From Phenylobacterium sp. (GTDB lineage Bacteria > Pseudomonadota > Alphaproteobacteria > Caulobacterales > Caulobacteraceae): 21,916 bases of DNA. Position 1 is the stretch's first letter. Every line of letters starts with the position of its first letter. The notes beneath the pieces were generated by a model. It did not search any database and was not told where the DNA came from. It worked only from the letters and a program-made list of their open reading frames with translations. The stretch lies in NCBI GenBank assembly GCA_028290925.1, contig JAQGIX010000104.1, forward strand, positions 1 to 21,916. Reading direction: 5' to 3'. Positions 1 to 6,755 of the stretch are shown in pieces. Both the position numbers and the translations under genes were made by a program.

Positions 1-1
1 C

Positions 2-61
2 GTGCCGTCCAAGAGCGACCCGCGCCACCATCAGGAACGGCGCAACGCCGGCCTGGACTAG
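2..61 (+). CDS. C-terminal tail of an unidentified protein (5' end outside window)
   Basis: The frame beginning at base 2 stays open to a TAG at 59-61 and encodes a charged tail ending HHQERRNAGLD. All three forward frames are open at the window edge. Only this one has almost exclusively G or C at third positions, as the confirmed genes here do, so it is the likely coding frame. About 19 residues are too few to name a family. The gene is co-directional with the aldolase gene, but a 174-bp spacer carrying a palindrome separates them, so joint transcription is doubtful. Confidence 0.5.
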   Translation: MPSKSDPRHHQERRNAGLD

Positions 62-102
62 GCCCGCTTGCTTGACCCGACTGGCGGCCCGGCGTAGGGC
101 CG

Positions 103-156
103 CTAGAGCACGTCAGGCGAAAGTGGATGCCGGTTTCGCCGCCCGACGTGCTCTAG
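103..156. repeat. Nested palindrome, interspersed alphaproteobacterial type
   Basis: Two perfect 12-base arms, CTAGAGCACGTC (103-114) and GACGTGCTCTAG (145-156), enclose a second perfect 7-base pair of arms, GGCGAAA (116-122) and TTTCGCC (134-140). The core between them resembles AAGTGGATGCCGG. This architecture (AGAGC arms, GTGGA-N-CCGGTTT core) resembles palindromic repeats scattered between genes in many alphaproteobacteria; that link is from memory. Transcribed, it would fold into a long hairpin and could end the upstream gene, but no T-run follows. Confidence 0.7.
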
Positions 157-180
157 CCTTATAGTAAGAGCCTTTATTAT

Positions 181-208
181 CCGGCTCGAATGATTCCATT
201 TGAGCCGG
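181..208. promoter_or_regulatory. Inverted repeat upstream of the aldolase gene, possible operator
   Basis: CCGGCTC (181-187) and GAGCCGG (202-208) form a perfect 7-base inverted repeat with a 14-base AT-rich centre that includes GATTC (192-196). It lies 27 bases before the aldolase start codon, in the leader or promoter. It could be an operator or a small leader hairpin. GATTC fits GANTC, the CcrM methylation site of Caulobacterales, so methylation could affect a bound protein. No regulator is assigned. Confidence 0.35.
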
Positions 209-235
209 AAAGGCTCTGGTAGGGGACGGACGGAC

Positions 236-1321
236 ATGGCGCGCATCACCCTGAGGCAGCTGCTGGACCACGCGGCCGAGCACGACTACGGCCTGCCGGC
301 GTTCAACATCAACAACATGGAACAGGGCCTGGCGATCATGGAGGCGGCCGAGTCCGTCGACGCGCCGGTCATCATCCAGGCCAGCCGCGGGGCACGCTCC
401 TACGCCAACGACGTGGTGCTGAAATATCTGATCGACGCCCTGGTCGAGCTCTATCCCAACATCCCGGTGTGCATGCACCAGGACCACGGCAACAGCCCCG
501 CCACCTGCGCCACCGCCATCCAGTACGGCTTCACCAGCGTGATGATGGACGGCAGCCTCAAGGCCGACGCCAAGACCCCGGCCGAATATGAGTACAACGT
601 CGAGACCACCCGCCAGGTGGTCGACATGGCGCACGCCTGCGGCGTGTCGGTGGAGGGCGAGCTCGGCGTGCTAGGCAGCCTCGAGACCGGCATGGGCGAG
701 AAGGAAGACGGCCACGGCTTCGAGGGCAAGCTCGGCCACGACCAGTTGCTCACCGATCCCGACCAGGCCGTGGCGTTCGTGAAGGCCACCGAGGTCGACG
801 CCCTGGCCATCGCCATGGGCACCAGCCACGGCGCCTACAAGTTCACCCGCCGGCCGGACGGCGACGTGCTGGCCATGCAGGTGATCGAGGATATCCACCA
901 GCGGCTGCCCAACACCCACCTGGTCATGCACGGCTCGTCCTCGGTGCCGCAGGACCTGCAGGACGTCATCAACAAGTACGGCGGCGAGATGCCCCAGACC
1001 TGGGGCGTGCCGGTGGAGGAGATCCAGCGCGGCATCAAGCACGGCGTGCGCAAGATCAACATCGACACCGACAACCGGATGGCCATGACCGGCGCCATCC
1101 GCAAGGTGTTCGCCGAGCACCCCGGCGAGTTCGATCCGCGCAAGTACCTGAAGCCCGCCATGGAGGCGATGCGCGCGGTCTGCCGGCAGCGGTTCGAGGA
1201 GTTCGGCACGGCCGGCTGGGCCGGCAAGATCAAGCCGGTGACCATGTCGGCCATGGCCAAGCGCTACGCCGCGGGCGAGCTGGCGCCGAAGATCGGTGTC
1301 ACCCGCCAGGCCGCGGAATAG
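236..1321 (+). CDS. fba: Class II fructose-bisphosphate aldolase
   Basis: Cytosolic zinc aldolase that interconverts fructose 1,6-bisphosphate with dihydroxyacetone phosphate and glyceraldehyde 3-phosphate in glycolysis and gluconeogenesis. The 361-residue protein carries the class II hallmarks: QDHG at 82-85 (catalytic Asp83, zinc ligand His84), VEGELG around 139-144, GTSHG with His198, MHGSSS with His232, and NIDTDNR at 275-281. Length and the GEKEDGH segment fit the Calvin-cycle-type subgroup, often called FbaA or CbbA in alphaproteobacteria. ATG 236 is preferred because MARITLRQLLDHAAEH begins as the family does; GGGGAC upstream is only a weak ribosome site. The small membrane-protein gene follows after 40 bases. 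No other Calvin-cycle gene is visible, so glycolysis/gluconeogenesis is the likely role. Confidence 0.97.
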   Translation: MARITLRQLLDHAAEHDYGLPAFNINNMEQGLAIMEAAESVDAPVIIQASRGARSYANDVVLKYLIDALVELYPNIPVCMHQDHGNSPATCATAIQYGFTSVMMDGSLKADAKTPAEYEYNVETTRQVVDMAHACGVSVEGELGVLGSLETGMGEKEDGHGFEGKLGHDQLLTDPDQAVAFVKATEVDALAIAMGTSHGAYKFTRRPDGDVLAMQVIEDIHQRLPNTHLVMHGSSSVPQDLQDVINKYGGEMPQTWGVPVEEIQRGIKHGVRKINIDTDNRMAMTGAIRKVFAEHPGEFDPRKYLKPAMEAMRAVCRQRFEEFGTAGWAGKIKPVTMSAMAKRYAAGELAPKIGVTRQAAE

Positions 1322-1361
1322 CCGGCCGGAACTTCCCGCGGCCCCGCAGATTGGTCTGGCC

Positions 1362-1613
1362 ATGCGCAAGCACGCCATCGTCCTCGGATTGGCCTTTGTG
1401 GGCCTCGCCGGCTTTGCCGTGTTCGCCGGCTGGGCGTTCTTCGCCAGCTCCAGGTTCGGCGGCGGCTGGCGCAGCCTGGGGCCCATCTGGCCCTATGTGG
1501 CGGGCGGGGTGCTGATGGTCGGCGCGCTCACCGGCTTCCTAATGTGGCTCGCCTTCTACTCAGCCAACCACGGCTACGACGAGCCCCGCGACGTGGACAA
1601 GCACGTCCCCTGA
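1362..1613 (+). CDS. Small two-helix membrane protein of unknown function
   Basis: An 83-residue protein starting MRKHAIVLGLAF. It has a first hydrophobic helix at about residues 5-28, a short polar loop with a Gly-rich stretch (RFGGGWRSLGP), a second helix at about 44-67, and a charged tail containing YDEPRDVDKH. GC-rich third positions and an intact frame support coding. I do not recognise a named family. It lies 40 bases after the aldolase gene on the same strand and may share its transcript. It ends 16 bases before the convergent transporter gene. No strong Shine-Dalgarno sequence precedes the ATG, consistent with translation from an upstream message. Confidence 0.7.
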   Translation: MRKHAIVLGLAFVGLAGFAVFAGWAFFASSRFGGGWRSLGPIWPYVAGGVLMVGALTGFLMWLAFYSANHGYDEPRDVDKHVP

Positions 1614-1629
1614 GTCCCCCGAGCGGACC

Positions 1630-3288
1630 TCAGGCGTCGATCGGCGCGCCGCGCATCTCCTTCACGAAGAAGAAGCCGACCACCACCGTGATCGCCGCGA
1701 CCACCACCGGATACCAAAGGCCGTAGTAGATATTCCCGGTGGCGGCGACCATGGCGAAGGCGGTGGTGGGCAGGAAGCCGCCGAACCAGCCGTTGCCGAT
1801 GTGATAGGGCAGCGACATGGAGGTGTAGCGGATCCGCGCCGGGAACATCTCCACCAGCGCCGCCGCCACCGGCCCGTAGACCAGGGTCACGTAGATGACG
1901 AGCAGCCAGAGCAGGCCCACCACCAGCGGCTTGTTCATCTTGGCGGGATCGGCCTTGGCCGGATAGCCGGCGGCCTTGAGCGCGGCGCCCAGCTGCTTGG
2001 TCCAGGCCGCCTTCTGGGCCTTCAGCACCGGCGCGGGCAGGACCTCGCCGCGGAAGCTGGGGACCACGTCCTGGCCGATGCGGATGACGGCGACCGAGCG
2101 GGCCGGCGCCGCCTGGTTGGCATAGGAGACCCCGGCCCCCGCCAGCGCCGACTTGGCCAGGTCGCACGATGACGCGAAGACCTGCTTGCCCACCGGATCG
2201 AACTGGAAGGCGCAGTCGGCGGGGTCGGCGACCACCACCACCGGCGCGCGGGCGCTGGCGGCCGCCAGCTCCGGATTGGCGGCCACGGTCAGCGCCTTGA
2301 AGATCGGGAAGTAGGTCAGCGCGGCCAGCAGGCAGCCCGCCAGGATCACCGGCTTGCGGCCGATCTTGTCCGACAGCCAGCCGAACACCACGAAGAACGG
2401 GGTGCCGAGCAGCAGGGCGATCGCCACCAGGGTGTTGGTCAGCGCCCCGTCCACCTTGAGCATCTTCTCGAGGAAGAACAGCGAGTAGAACTGGCCGGTG
2501 TACCAGACCACCGCCTGGCCGGCGGTGAGGCCGGCCAGGGCCAGCAGCACCAGCTTCAGGTTGGGCCAGCGGCCGAAGCTCTCGGCCAGCGGCTTCTTCG
2601 ACGTCTTGCCCTCGGCCACCATGCGCTGGAACACCGGGCTCTCGTTGAGCCGCAGGCGGATCCACAGCGACACCGCCAGCAAGACCGACGAGACCAGGAA
2701 TGGCACGCGCCAGCCCCACGCCTTGAAAGCGTCCTCACCGATCCGTCCGCGCACCAGCAGGATCACCACCAGGCTCAGGAACAGGCCGAAGGTGGCGGTG
2801 ATCTGGATCCAGCTGGTGTAGAGCCCGCGCTTGCCGGCCGGCGCATGCTCGGCGACGTAGGTGGCCGCCCCGCCGTACTCCCCGCCCAGCGCCAGGCCCT
2901 GGATGAGACGCATGAGGATCAGCGCCACCGGGGCTATGACCCCGATCTTCGCGTAGCTCGGCAAGAGGCCCACGACGAAGGTCGAGAGCCCCATCAGCAC
3001 CATGGTCACCAGGAAGGTGTTCTTGCGGCCCCAGAGGTCGCCCAGCCGCCCGAACACCAGGGCGCCGAACGGCCTGACCGCGAAGCCGGCCGCAAAGGCC
3101 AGCAGGGCGAAGATGTAGCCGGTGGTGGCGTTCACACCGGAGAAGAACTGCTCGGAGATGAAGCCCGCCAGCGAGCCGTAGAGGTAGAAGTCGTACCACT
3201 CGAAGACCGTGCCGGCCGACGCGCCGCCGATCACCAGCCAGTTCGGGGTGTCCGCACGCGCCGGGGCGCCCGCCATCGTCGTCGCCAT
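1630..3288 (-). CDS. MHS-family MFS transporter with a periplasmic insertion domain
   Basis: A 552-residue proton-coupled major facilitator of the metabolite:H+ symporter type (relatives KgtP, ShiA, ProP). The N-terminus FEWYDFYLYG, the motif GRLGDLWGRK at 80-89, its second-half copy GWLSDKIGRK at 303-312, and RLIQGLALGGEYGGA at 127-141 are typical. Twelve helices can be placed. Between helices 9 and 10, residues about 333-452 form a soluble insertion of about 120 residues with two cysteines (Cys359, Cys375). By topology it faces the periplasm, and it explains why the protein exceeds the usual 430-450 residues. GGAGG sits 6 bases before ATG 3288. The TspO-like gene lies 60 bases upstream on the same strand, so co-transcription is possible. 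Substrate unknown; organic acids or betaines are typical of the family. Confidence 0.9.
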   Translation of the reverse strand: MATTMAGAPARADTPNWLVIGGASAGTVFEWYDFYLYGSLAGFISEQFFSGVNATTGYIFALLAFAAGFAVRPFGALVFGRLGDLWGRKNTFLVTMVLMGLSTFVVGLLPSYAKIGVIAPVALILMRLIQGLALGGEYGGAATYVAEHAPAGKRGLYTSWIQITATFGLFLSLVVILLVRGRIGEDAFKAWGWRVPFLVSSVLLAVSLWIRLRLNESPVFQRMVAEGKTSKKPLAESFGRWPNLKLVLLALAGLTAGQAVVWYTGQFYSLFFLEKMLKVDGALTNTLVAIALLLGTPFFVVFGWLSDKIGRKPVILAGCLLAALTYFPIFKALTVAANPELAAASARAPVVVVADPADCAFQFDPVGKQVFASSCDLAKSALAGAGVSYANQAAPARSVAVIRIGQDVVPSFRGEVLPAPVLKAQKAAWTKQLGAALKAAGYPAKADPAKMNKPLVVGLLWLLVIYVTLVYGPVAAALVEMFPARIRYTSMSLPYHIGNGWFGGFLPTTAFAMVAATGNIYYGLWYPVVVAAITVVVGFFFVKEMRGAPIDA

Positions 3289-3348
3289 CGTCGCCTCCCG
3301 GAGATCTTCGTTCGTTGGGGGAGGGTAACGCGAGGTCGAGGGTCGGGG

Positions 3349-3909
3349 CTAGTGCAGGGTGGGCCGGGGCTGGTTCCGCCGCCAGAGCTCCTCGGTCAGC
3401 ACATTGGCGAAGCCGATCCAGCCGACATAGGGCGCGACCATGTTGGCGGCTGGCGCGTCCACCTGCCTGGCCCGCCAGACGTAGGCCCCGGCGGTCCCCA
3501 GCGCCGCCGTGGCGGTGGCGAGCCCGCCGCCCAGCCGGCGGGGGCCAACCGCCATCCAGGCGGCGTTCAGCGCCTGGACGAAACCCCAGAGCGTCAGGGC
3601 CTGGGTGCGGGCTGCGCTCTTCGGGGCGTTCCAGATCCTCAGGCCCGAGAGCGTCAGCGCCAGGAACAGGGGCGGCCAGAGCATGGCGAACACCGGGCGC
3701 GGCACGGTGATCTTGGGTTGCTCGGGCTCCTCGTAGTCGGAATAGGCCTCCGGGTTGGCCTCGGTGGGCGCGTTCAGCCGGCCGATGATCGCCGAGGCGA
3801 CGACCGCGCCGGCGGTCAGGCCAAGGCCGATCAGCAGATGGCGCATCGATCGTCCCCGGCTGTTGGCGAGGCTGTCGAGCGCCCCACGCGCAGTTTCGGC
3901 GGCGTTCAT
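3349..3909 (-). CDS. tspO: TspO/MBR-like (tryptophan-rich sensory) membrane protein
   Basis: A 186-187 residue protein with five predicted membrane helices, the TspO/MBR topology. Segments resembling the family are PRPVFAMLWPPLFLAL near residue 70, QALNAAWMAVGPR near 112, and MVAPYVGWIGFANVLTEELW near 160, which matches the family's P-x-x-W-x-x-F/A-x-x-L-N pattern. TspO proteins bind porphyrins and can modulate oxygen- or stress-dependent gene expression. The match is divergent, with fewer tryptophans than usual and an extra N-terminal tail of about 22 residues. Two adjacent ATGs exist (3912 and 3909); AGGAG stands 6 bases before the second, so 3909 is preferred. The gene is divergent from cydA across 177 bases, a context that suits an oxygen- or haem-related role. 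A generic tetraspan protein remains possible. Confidence 0.6.
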   Translation of the reverse strand: MNAAETARGALDSLANSRGRSMRHLLIGLGLTAGAVVASAIIGRLNAPTEANPEAYSDYEEPEQPKITVPRPVFAMLWPPLFLALTLSGLRIWNAPKSAARTQALTLWGFVQALNAAWMAVGPRRLGGGLATATAALGTAGAYVWRARQVDAPAANMVAPYVGWIGFANVLTEELWRRNQPRPTLH

Positions 3910-4086
3910 CATCGGCTCCTGGAAGGTCCCCGTGGCCCTGGCGGAAACCGCAGGCCGCCGGCTTGGTTCCGGCCAAGCTGGTTCCGCCCTGCGGCGGTCT
4001 GTCGCAGGCGCCGCACAGCTTCGCCGTGCGTTTTACGGCGGAGAGGCGCGCGCGGGCCCGGCCTGCGCGCATTCGAGGCCCGGGAC

Positions 4087-5490
4087 ATGCACTTCGATGC
4101 GCTCCTGCTGTCGCGCCTACAGTTCGGGTTCACGATCGCCTTCCACATCATCTTCCCGAGCTTCACGATCGGGCTGGCGAGCTTCCTGGCGGTGCTCGAG
4201 GGCCTGTGGCTGACCACCAAGACCACGGCGTTCCGCGACCTCTACCTCTTCTGGGTCAAGATCTTCGCCATCTCCTTCGGCATGGGCGTCGTCTCCGGCG
4301 TGGTGATGTCCTACGAGTTCGGCACCAACTGGAGCGTCTTCAGCACCGTCGCCTCGCCGGTGATCGGTCCGCTGCTGGCCTTCGAGGTGCTGGCCGCCTT
4401 CTTCCTGGAGTCCAGCTTCCTGGGCGTCATGCTGTTCGGCTGGCGGCGGGTGGGACCCAGCCTTCACTTCCTGGCCACCCTGCTGGTGGCGGTTGGCACC
4501 TTGGCCTCGGCCTTCTGGATCGTCTCGGCCAACAGCTGGATGCAGTATCCTGCGGGGTTCGTGCGGCTGGCGGACGGATCCTTCCGCGCCACCGACTGGA
4601 TGGCGGTGATCTTCTCGCCGACCTTCCCTTACCGCCTCTCCCACATGGTGCTGGCCGCCTATCTCACCACCGCGCTGGTGGTGGGCGCGGCCTCCGCCTG
4701 GCGGCTGCTGAAGGATCCCGACGAGGCGGAATCCGGCGTCGCCCTGAAGATGGCCATCGGCATGTTCGCCATCGCCGCCCCCCTGCAGCTGCTGGCCGGC
4801 GATCTCTCCGGCAAGCAGGTGGGAAAGCTCCAGCCCGCCAAGCTCGCGGCCATCGAGGCCTACTGGGAGACCCGGACCCAGCAGCCGTTCCACATCATCG
4901 CCATCCCCGACCGCGCGACGGAGAGCAACCGCTTCCAGGTGGCCGTGCCGAAGCTCGGCAGCTGGATCGCCGCCGGTGATGTGAACGCCAAGGTCACGGG
5001 GCTGAAAGCCTTCGCCCCGTCGGACCGGCCGCCGGTGTTCATCGTCTTCTGGGCCTTCCGAGTGATGGTGGGCCTGGGGCTGGCGATGATCGGCCTGGGC
5101 GCCTGGGGCGCCTTTCTCTGCTGGCGCAACACGCCCGAGCACTCGCGCCTCTTCCTGCGCGCCATGGTCGCCATGGGGCCGGCGGGATTCGTGTCGGTGG
5201 TCTGCGGCTGGATCGTCGCCGAGGTCGGGCGTCAGCCCTATGTGATCTACGGCCTGCTGCGGACGGCCCAGGGGGTCTCGCCGATCAGCACGGGCGAGGT
5301 CTCGGTCTCGCTGATCACCTTCATGGTGGTCTATGCGATCATCTTCAGCGTCGGCGCGCTCTACATCCTGCGGCTGATGAACAGCGGGCCGTCACCGAAG
5401 CCCGAGGCGGCCGCACCACCGCCGCGCCGCCGCCCGCCGGGCTATGCCCTCGCCGCCGCGCCCGCCCCGCCAGACGAGGCTGCCCCATGA
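4087..5490 (+). CDS. cydA: Cytochrome bd (cyanide-insensitive type) ubiquinol oxidase subunit I
   Basis: Haem-bearing subunit of a bd-type quinol oxidase in the inner membrane, which reduces O2 to water using quinol. The 467-residue protein shows the expected ligands by comparison with E. coli: His20 (b595), Glu100 and Glu108, His186 and Met327 (b558, in FRVMVGLG). The Q-loop holds KLQPAKLAAIEAYWET at 247-262 and is short, as in CioA-type enzymes. The usual GRQPW motif reads GRQPY at 381-385. The C-terminal 35 residues are Pro/Ala-rich and low complexity. ATG 4087 gives the canonical N-terminus (LLLSRLQFGFTIAFH); the frame is open far upstream, but that part has no homology and lies antisense to other genes. 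The stop overlaps cydB by four bases (ATGA), indicating translational coupling. No cydDC exporter is in the window. Confidence 0.96.
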   Translation: MHFDALLLSRLQFGFTIAFHIIFPSFTIGLASFLAVLEGLWLTTKTTAFRDLYLFWVKIFAISFGMGVVSGVVMSYEFGTNWSVFSTVASPVIGPLLAFEVLAAFFLESSFLGVMLFGWRRVGPSLHFLATLLVAVGTLASAFWIVSANSWMQYPAGFVRLADGSFRATDWMAVIFSPTFPYRLSHMVLAAYLTTALVVGAASAWRLLKDPDEAESGVALKMAIGMFAIAAPLQLLAGDLSGKQVGKLQPAKLAAIEAYWETRTQQPFHIIAIPDRATESNRFQVAVPKLGSWIAAGDVNAKVTGLKAFAPSDRPPVFIVFWAFRVMVGLGLAMIGLGAWGAFLCWRNTPEHSRLFLRAMVAMGPAGFVSVVCGWIVAEVGRQPYVIYGLLRTAQGVSPISTGEVSVSLITFMVVYAIIFSVGALYILRLMNSGPSPKPEAAAPPPRRRPPGYALAAAPAPPDEAAP

Positions 5491-6512
5491 GCCTCGACCT
5501 GCCCCTGATCTGGGCTGCGATCATGGCCCTCGCGGTCTTGATGTACGTGCTGCTGGACGGCTTCGACCTCGGCATCGGCATCCTCTTCCCGCTCGCGACA
5601 CCCGCCGAGCGCGACGTGATGATGGACAGCGTCGCGCCCTACTGGGACGGCAATGAGACCTGGCTGGTGCTGGGCGGCGGCGGCCTGTTCGCGACCTTCC
5701 CGCGGGCCTACGCCGCCCTGCTGCCGGCGCTCTACATCCCCATCCTGACGATGCTGATGGCGCTGATCCTCCGCGGCGTCGCCTTCGAGTTCCGCCTGAA
5801 CGGACGGCGGACCGGCAAGCGGTTCTGGACGGCGGCCTTCGCAGGCGCCTCGTTCACCGCCGCCATAGCCCAGGGGCTGGCGCTGGGCGGCTTCATCCAG
5901 GGTGTCACCCTGCACAACGGTCAGTTCGCCGGCGGGGCTTTCGACTGGCTCAGCCCCTATACGCTGCTGGTCGCGGCGGGGCTGGTGGCGGGCTATGCGC
6001 TGCTGGGCGCAGCCTGGCTGGTCTGGCGCACCGAGGGCGATCTGCATGAGCGCGCCCGCCGCTGGGCCTGGACCGCGGCCGCCGCGGTGGCGGCGATGCT
6101 GGCCATCGTCTCAGCCGCGACCCTCCAGGTGCATCCCAAAGTCGCCGCGCGCTGGGGCTATATGGACGGAAGCTTCGACCTCGCCCGGCTGCTGAGGCTG
6201 TCGCCCATCCCGATCCTGGGCGCGATCGGCCTGGCGGCGGTCGCCCTCGGCCTGCGCCAGCGCACGCACGGCTGGCCGTTCTTGGGCGCGGTGCTGGTCT
6301 TCCTCTCCGGCTACCTGGGCCTGGCGGCGGGATTCTTCCCCTATGTCGTGCCCTACGCCATGGAGTTCCGGCAGGCGGCCAATCCGGACAACACCCTGGC
6401 CCTGCTGCTCGGCGGGGCGGTCATCCTGCTGCCGACGATCCTCGGCTACACGATCTGGGTCTACTGGTTATTCCGCGGCAAGGTGGACGCCGATGGCGGC
6501 ATCTATCATTGA
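5487..6512 (+). CDS. cydB: Cytochrome bd ubiquinol oxidase subunit II
   Basis: Second membrane subunit of the bd oxidase, 341 residues, which pairs with CydA. Family motifs are MYVLLDGFDLGIGILFP near residue 19, the DGNETWLVLGGGGLFATFP segment near 54-72 and FFPYVVPY near residue 286. Eight to nine hydrophobic helices are visible. The ATG lies inside the end of cydA (ATGA at 5487-5490). The 3' end overlaps the start of the DUF2474 gene by 20 bases, so the three genes form a tightly coupled operon. Length and sequence are normal for CydB/CioB. Confidence 0.96.
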   Translation: MSLDLPLIWAAIMALAVLMYVLLDGFDLGIGILFPLATPAERDVMMDSVAPYWDGNETWLVLGGGGLFATFPRAYAALLPALYIPILTMLMALILRGVAFEFRLNGRRTGKRFWTAAFAGASFTAAIAQGLALGGFIQGVTLHNGQFAGGAFDWLSPYTLLVAAGLVAGYALLGAAWLVWRTEGDLHERARRWAWTAAAAVAAMLAIVSAATLQVHPKVAARWGYMDGSFDLARLLRLSPIPILGAIGLAAVALGLRQRTHGWPFLGAVLVFLSGYLGLAAGFFPYVVPYAMEFRQAANPDNTLALLLGGAVILLPTILGYTIWVYWLFRGKVDADGGIYH

Positions 6513-6642
6513 GCCGCCGCCGGAGGCCGGAGCGCCGCGCGAGGCCCTCTGGAAGCGGCTCGCCTGGTTCGCGGGCCTGGCGATCGCCAGCGTGCTGGCC
6601 ACGGCCACGGTCGCCTACCTCTTGAAGGCGCTATTGCGCTAA
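6493..6642 (+). CDS. DUF2474 small bd-oxidase-associated subunit (CydX-like)
   Basis: A 49-residue protein starting inside the cydB 3' end in another frame. After a Pro/Glu-rich lead comes REALWKRLAWFAGLAIASV and a single membrane helix ending YLLKALLR. The pattern W-x-x-R-L-x-W-F followed by one helix ending in a basic residue is that of DUF2474, a family encoded after cydAB in cyanide-insensitive-type operons and thought to act like CydX/CbdX in oxidase assembly or stability. Position, the 20-base overlap and single-helix topology all agree. The gene is short enough to be missed by automatic callers. Confidence 0.8.
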   Translation: MAASIIEPPPEAGAPREALWKRLAWFAGLAIASVLATATVAYLLKALLR

Positions 6643-6740
6643 CCCGCGAAGGCCGGGATCCATGCCGAGCCGGCGACCGGTCAAGCCAGCTTGGACAATC
6701 ACCAAGGCAGCTTGGATCCCCGCTTCCGCGGGGATGAGCC
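6643..6740. repeat. Composite palindromic intergenic repeat, copy 1
   Basis: It begins with CCCGCGAAGGCCGGGATCCA directly after the DUF2474 stop and ends with a perfect hairpin, ATCCCCGC (6716-6723), loop TTCC, GCGGGGAT (6728-6735), then GAGCC. The two halves are inverted relatives around a centre holding AGCTTGG-type words. The same layout recurs at 17611-17685 and, as one half, at 12072-12096. It separates the cyd operon from thiE and may act as a terminator or a REP-like element. Confidence 0.7.
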
Positions 6741-6755
6741 CAGGTTATATGGAGC

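Noticed and set aside
2735..4072. A 445-codon minus-strand frame spanning the TspO gene and the cydA promoter region
   Set aside because: The translation is Arg/Gly/Ala-rich and overlaps two better-supported genes in other frames.
2845..4086. N-terminal extension of cydA by 414 codons
   Set aside because: The upstream in-frame sequence has shadow composition and lies opposite the transporter and TspO genes. The bd oxidase family starts at Met 4087.
3913..4086. FNR/FixK-type box before cydA
   Set aside because: I looked for TTGAT-N4-ATCAA and found none. Only GC hairpins such as GCTTGG-TTCCGG-CCAAGC (3961-3978) occur, and these are not specific enough to call.
6643..6755. A thiamine-pyrophosphate riboswitch before thiE
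   Set aside because: The gap is filled by the palindromic repeat and no THI-box core (CUGAGA or similar) is visible.
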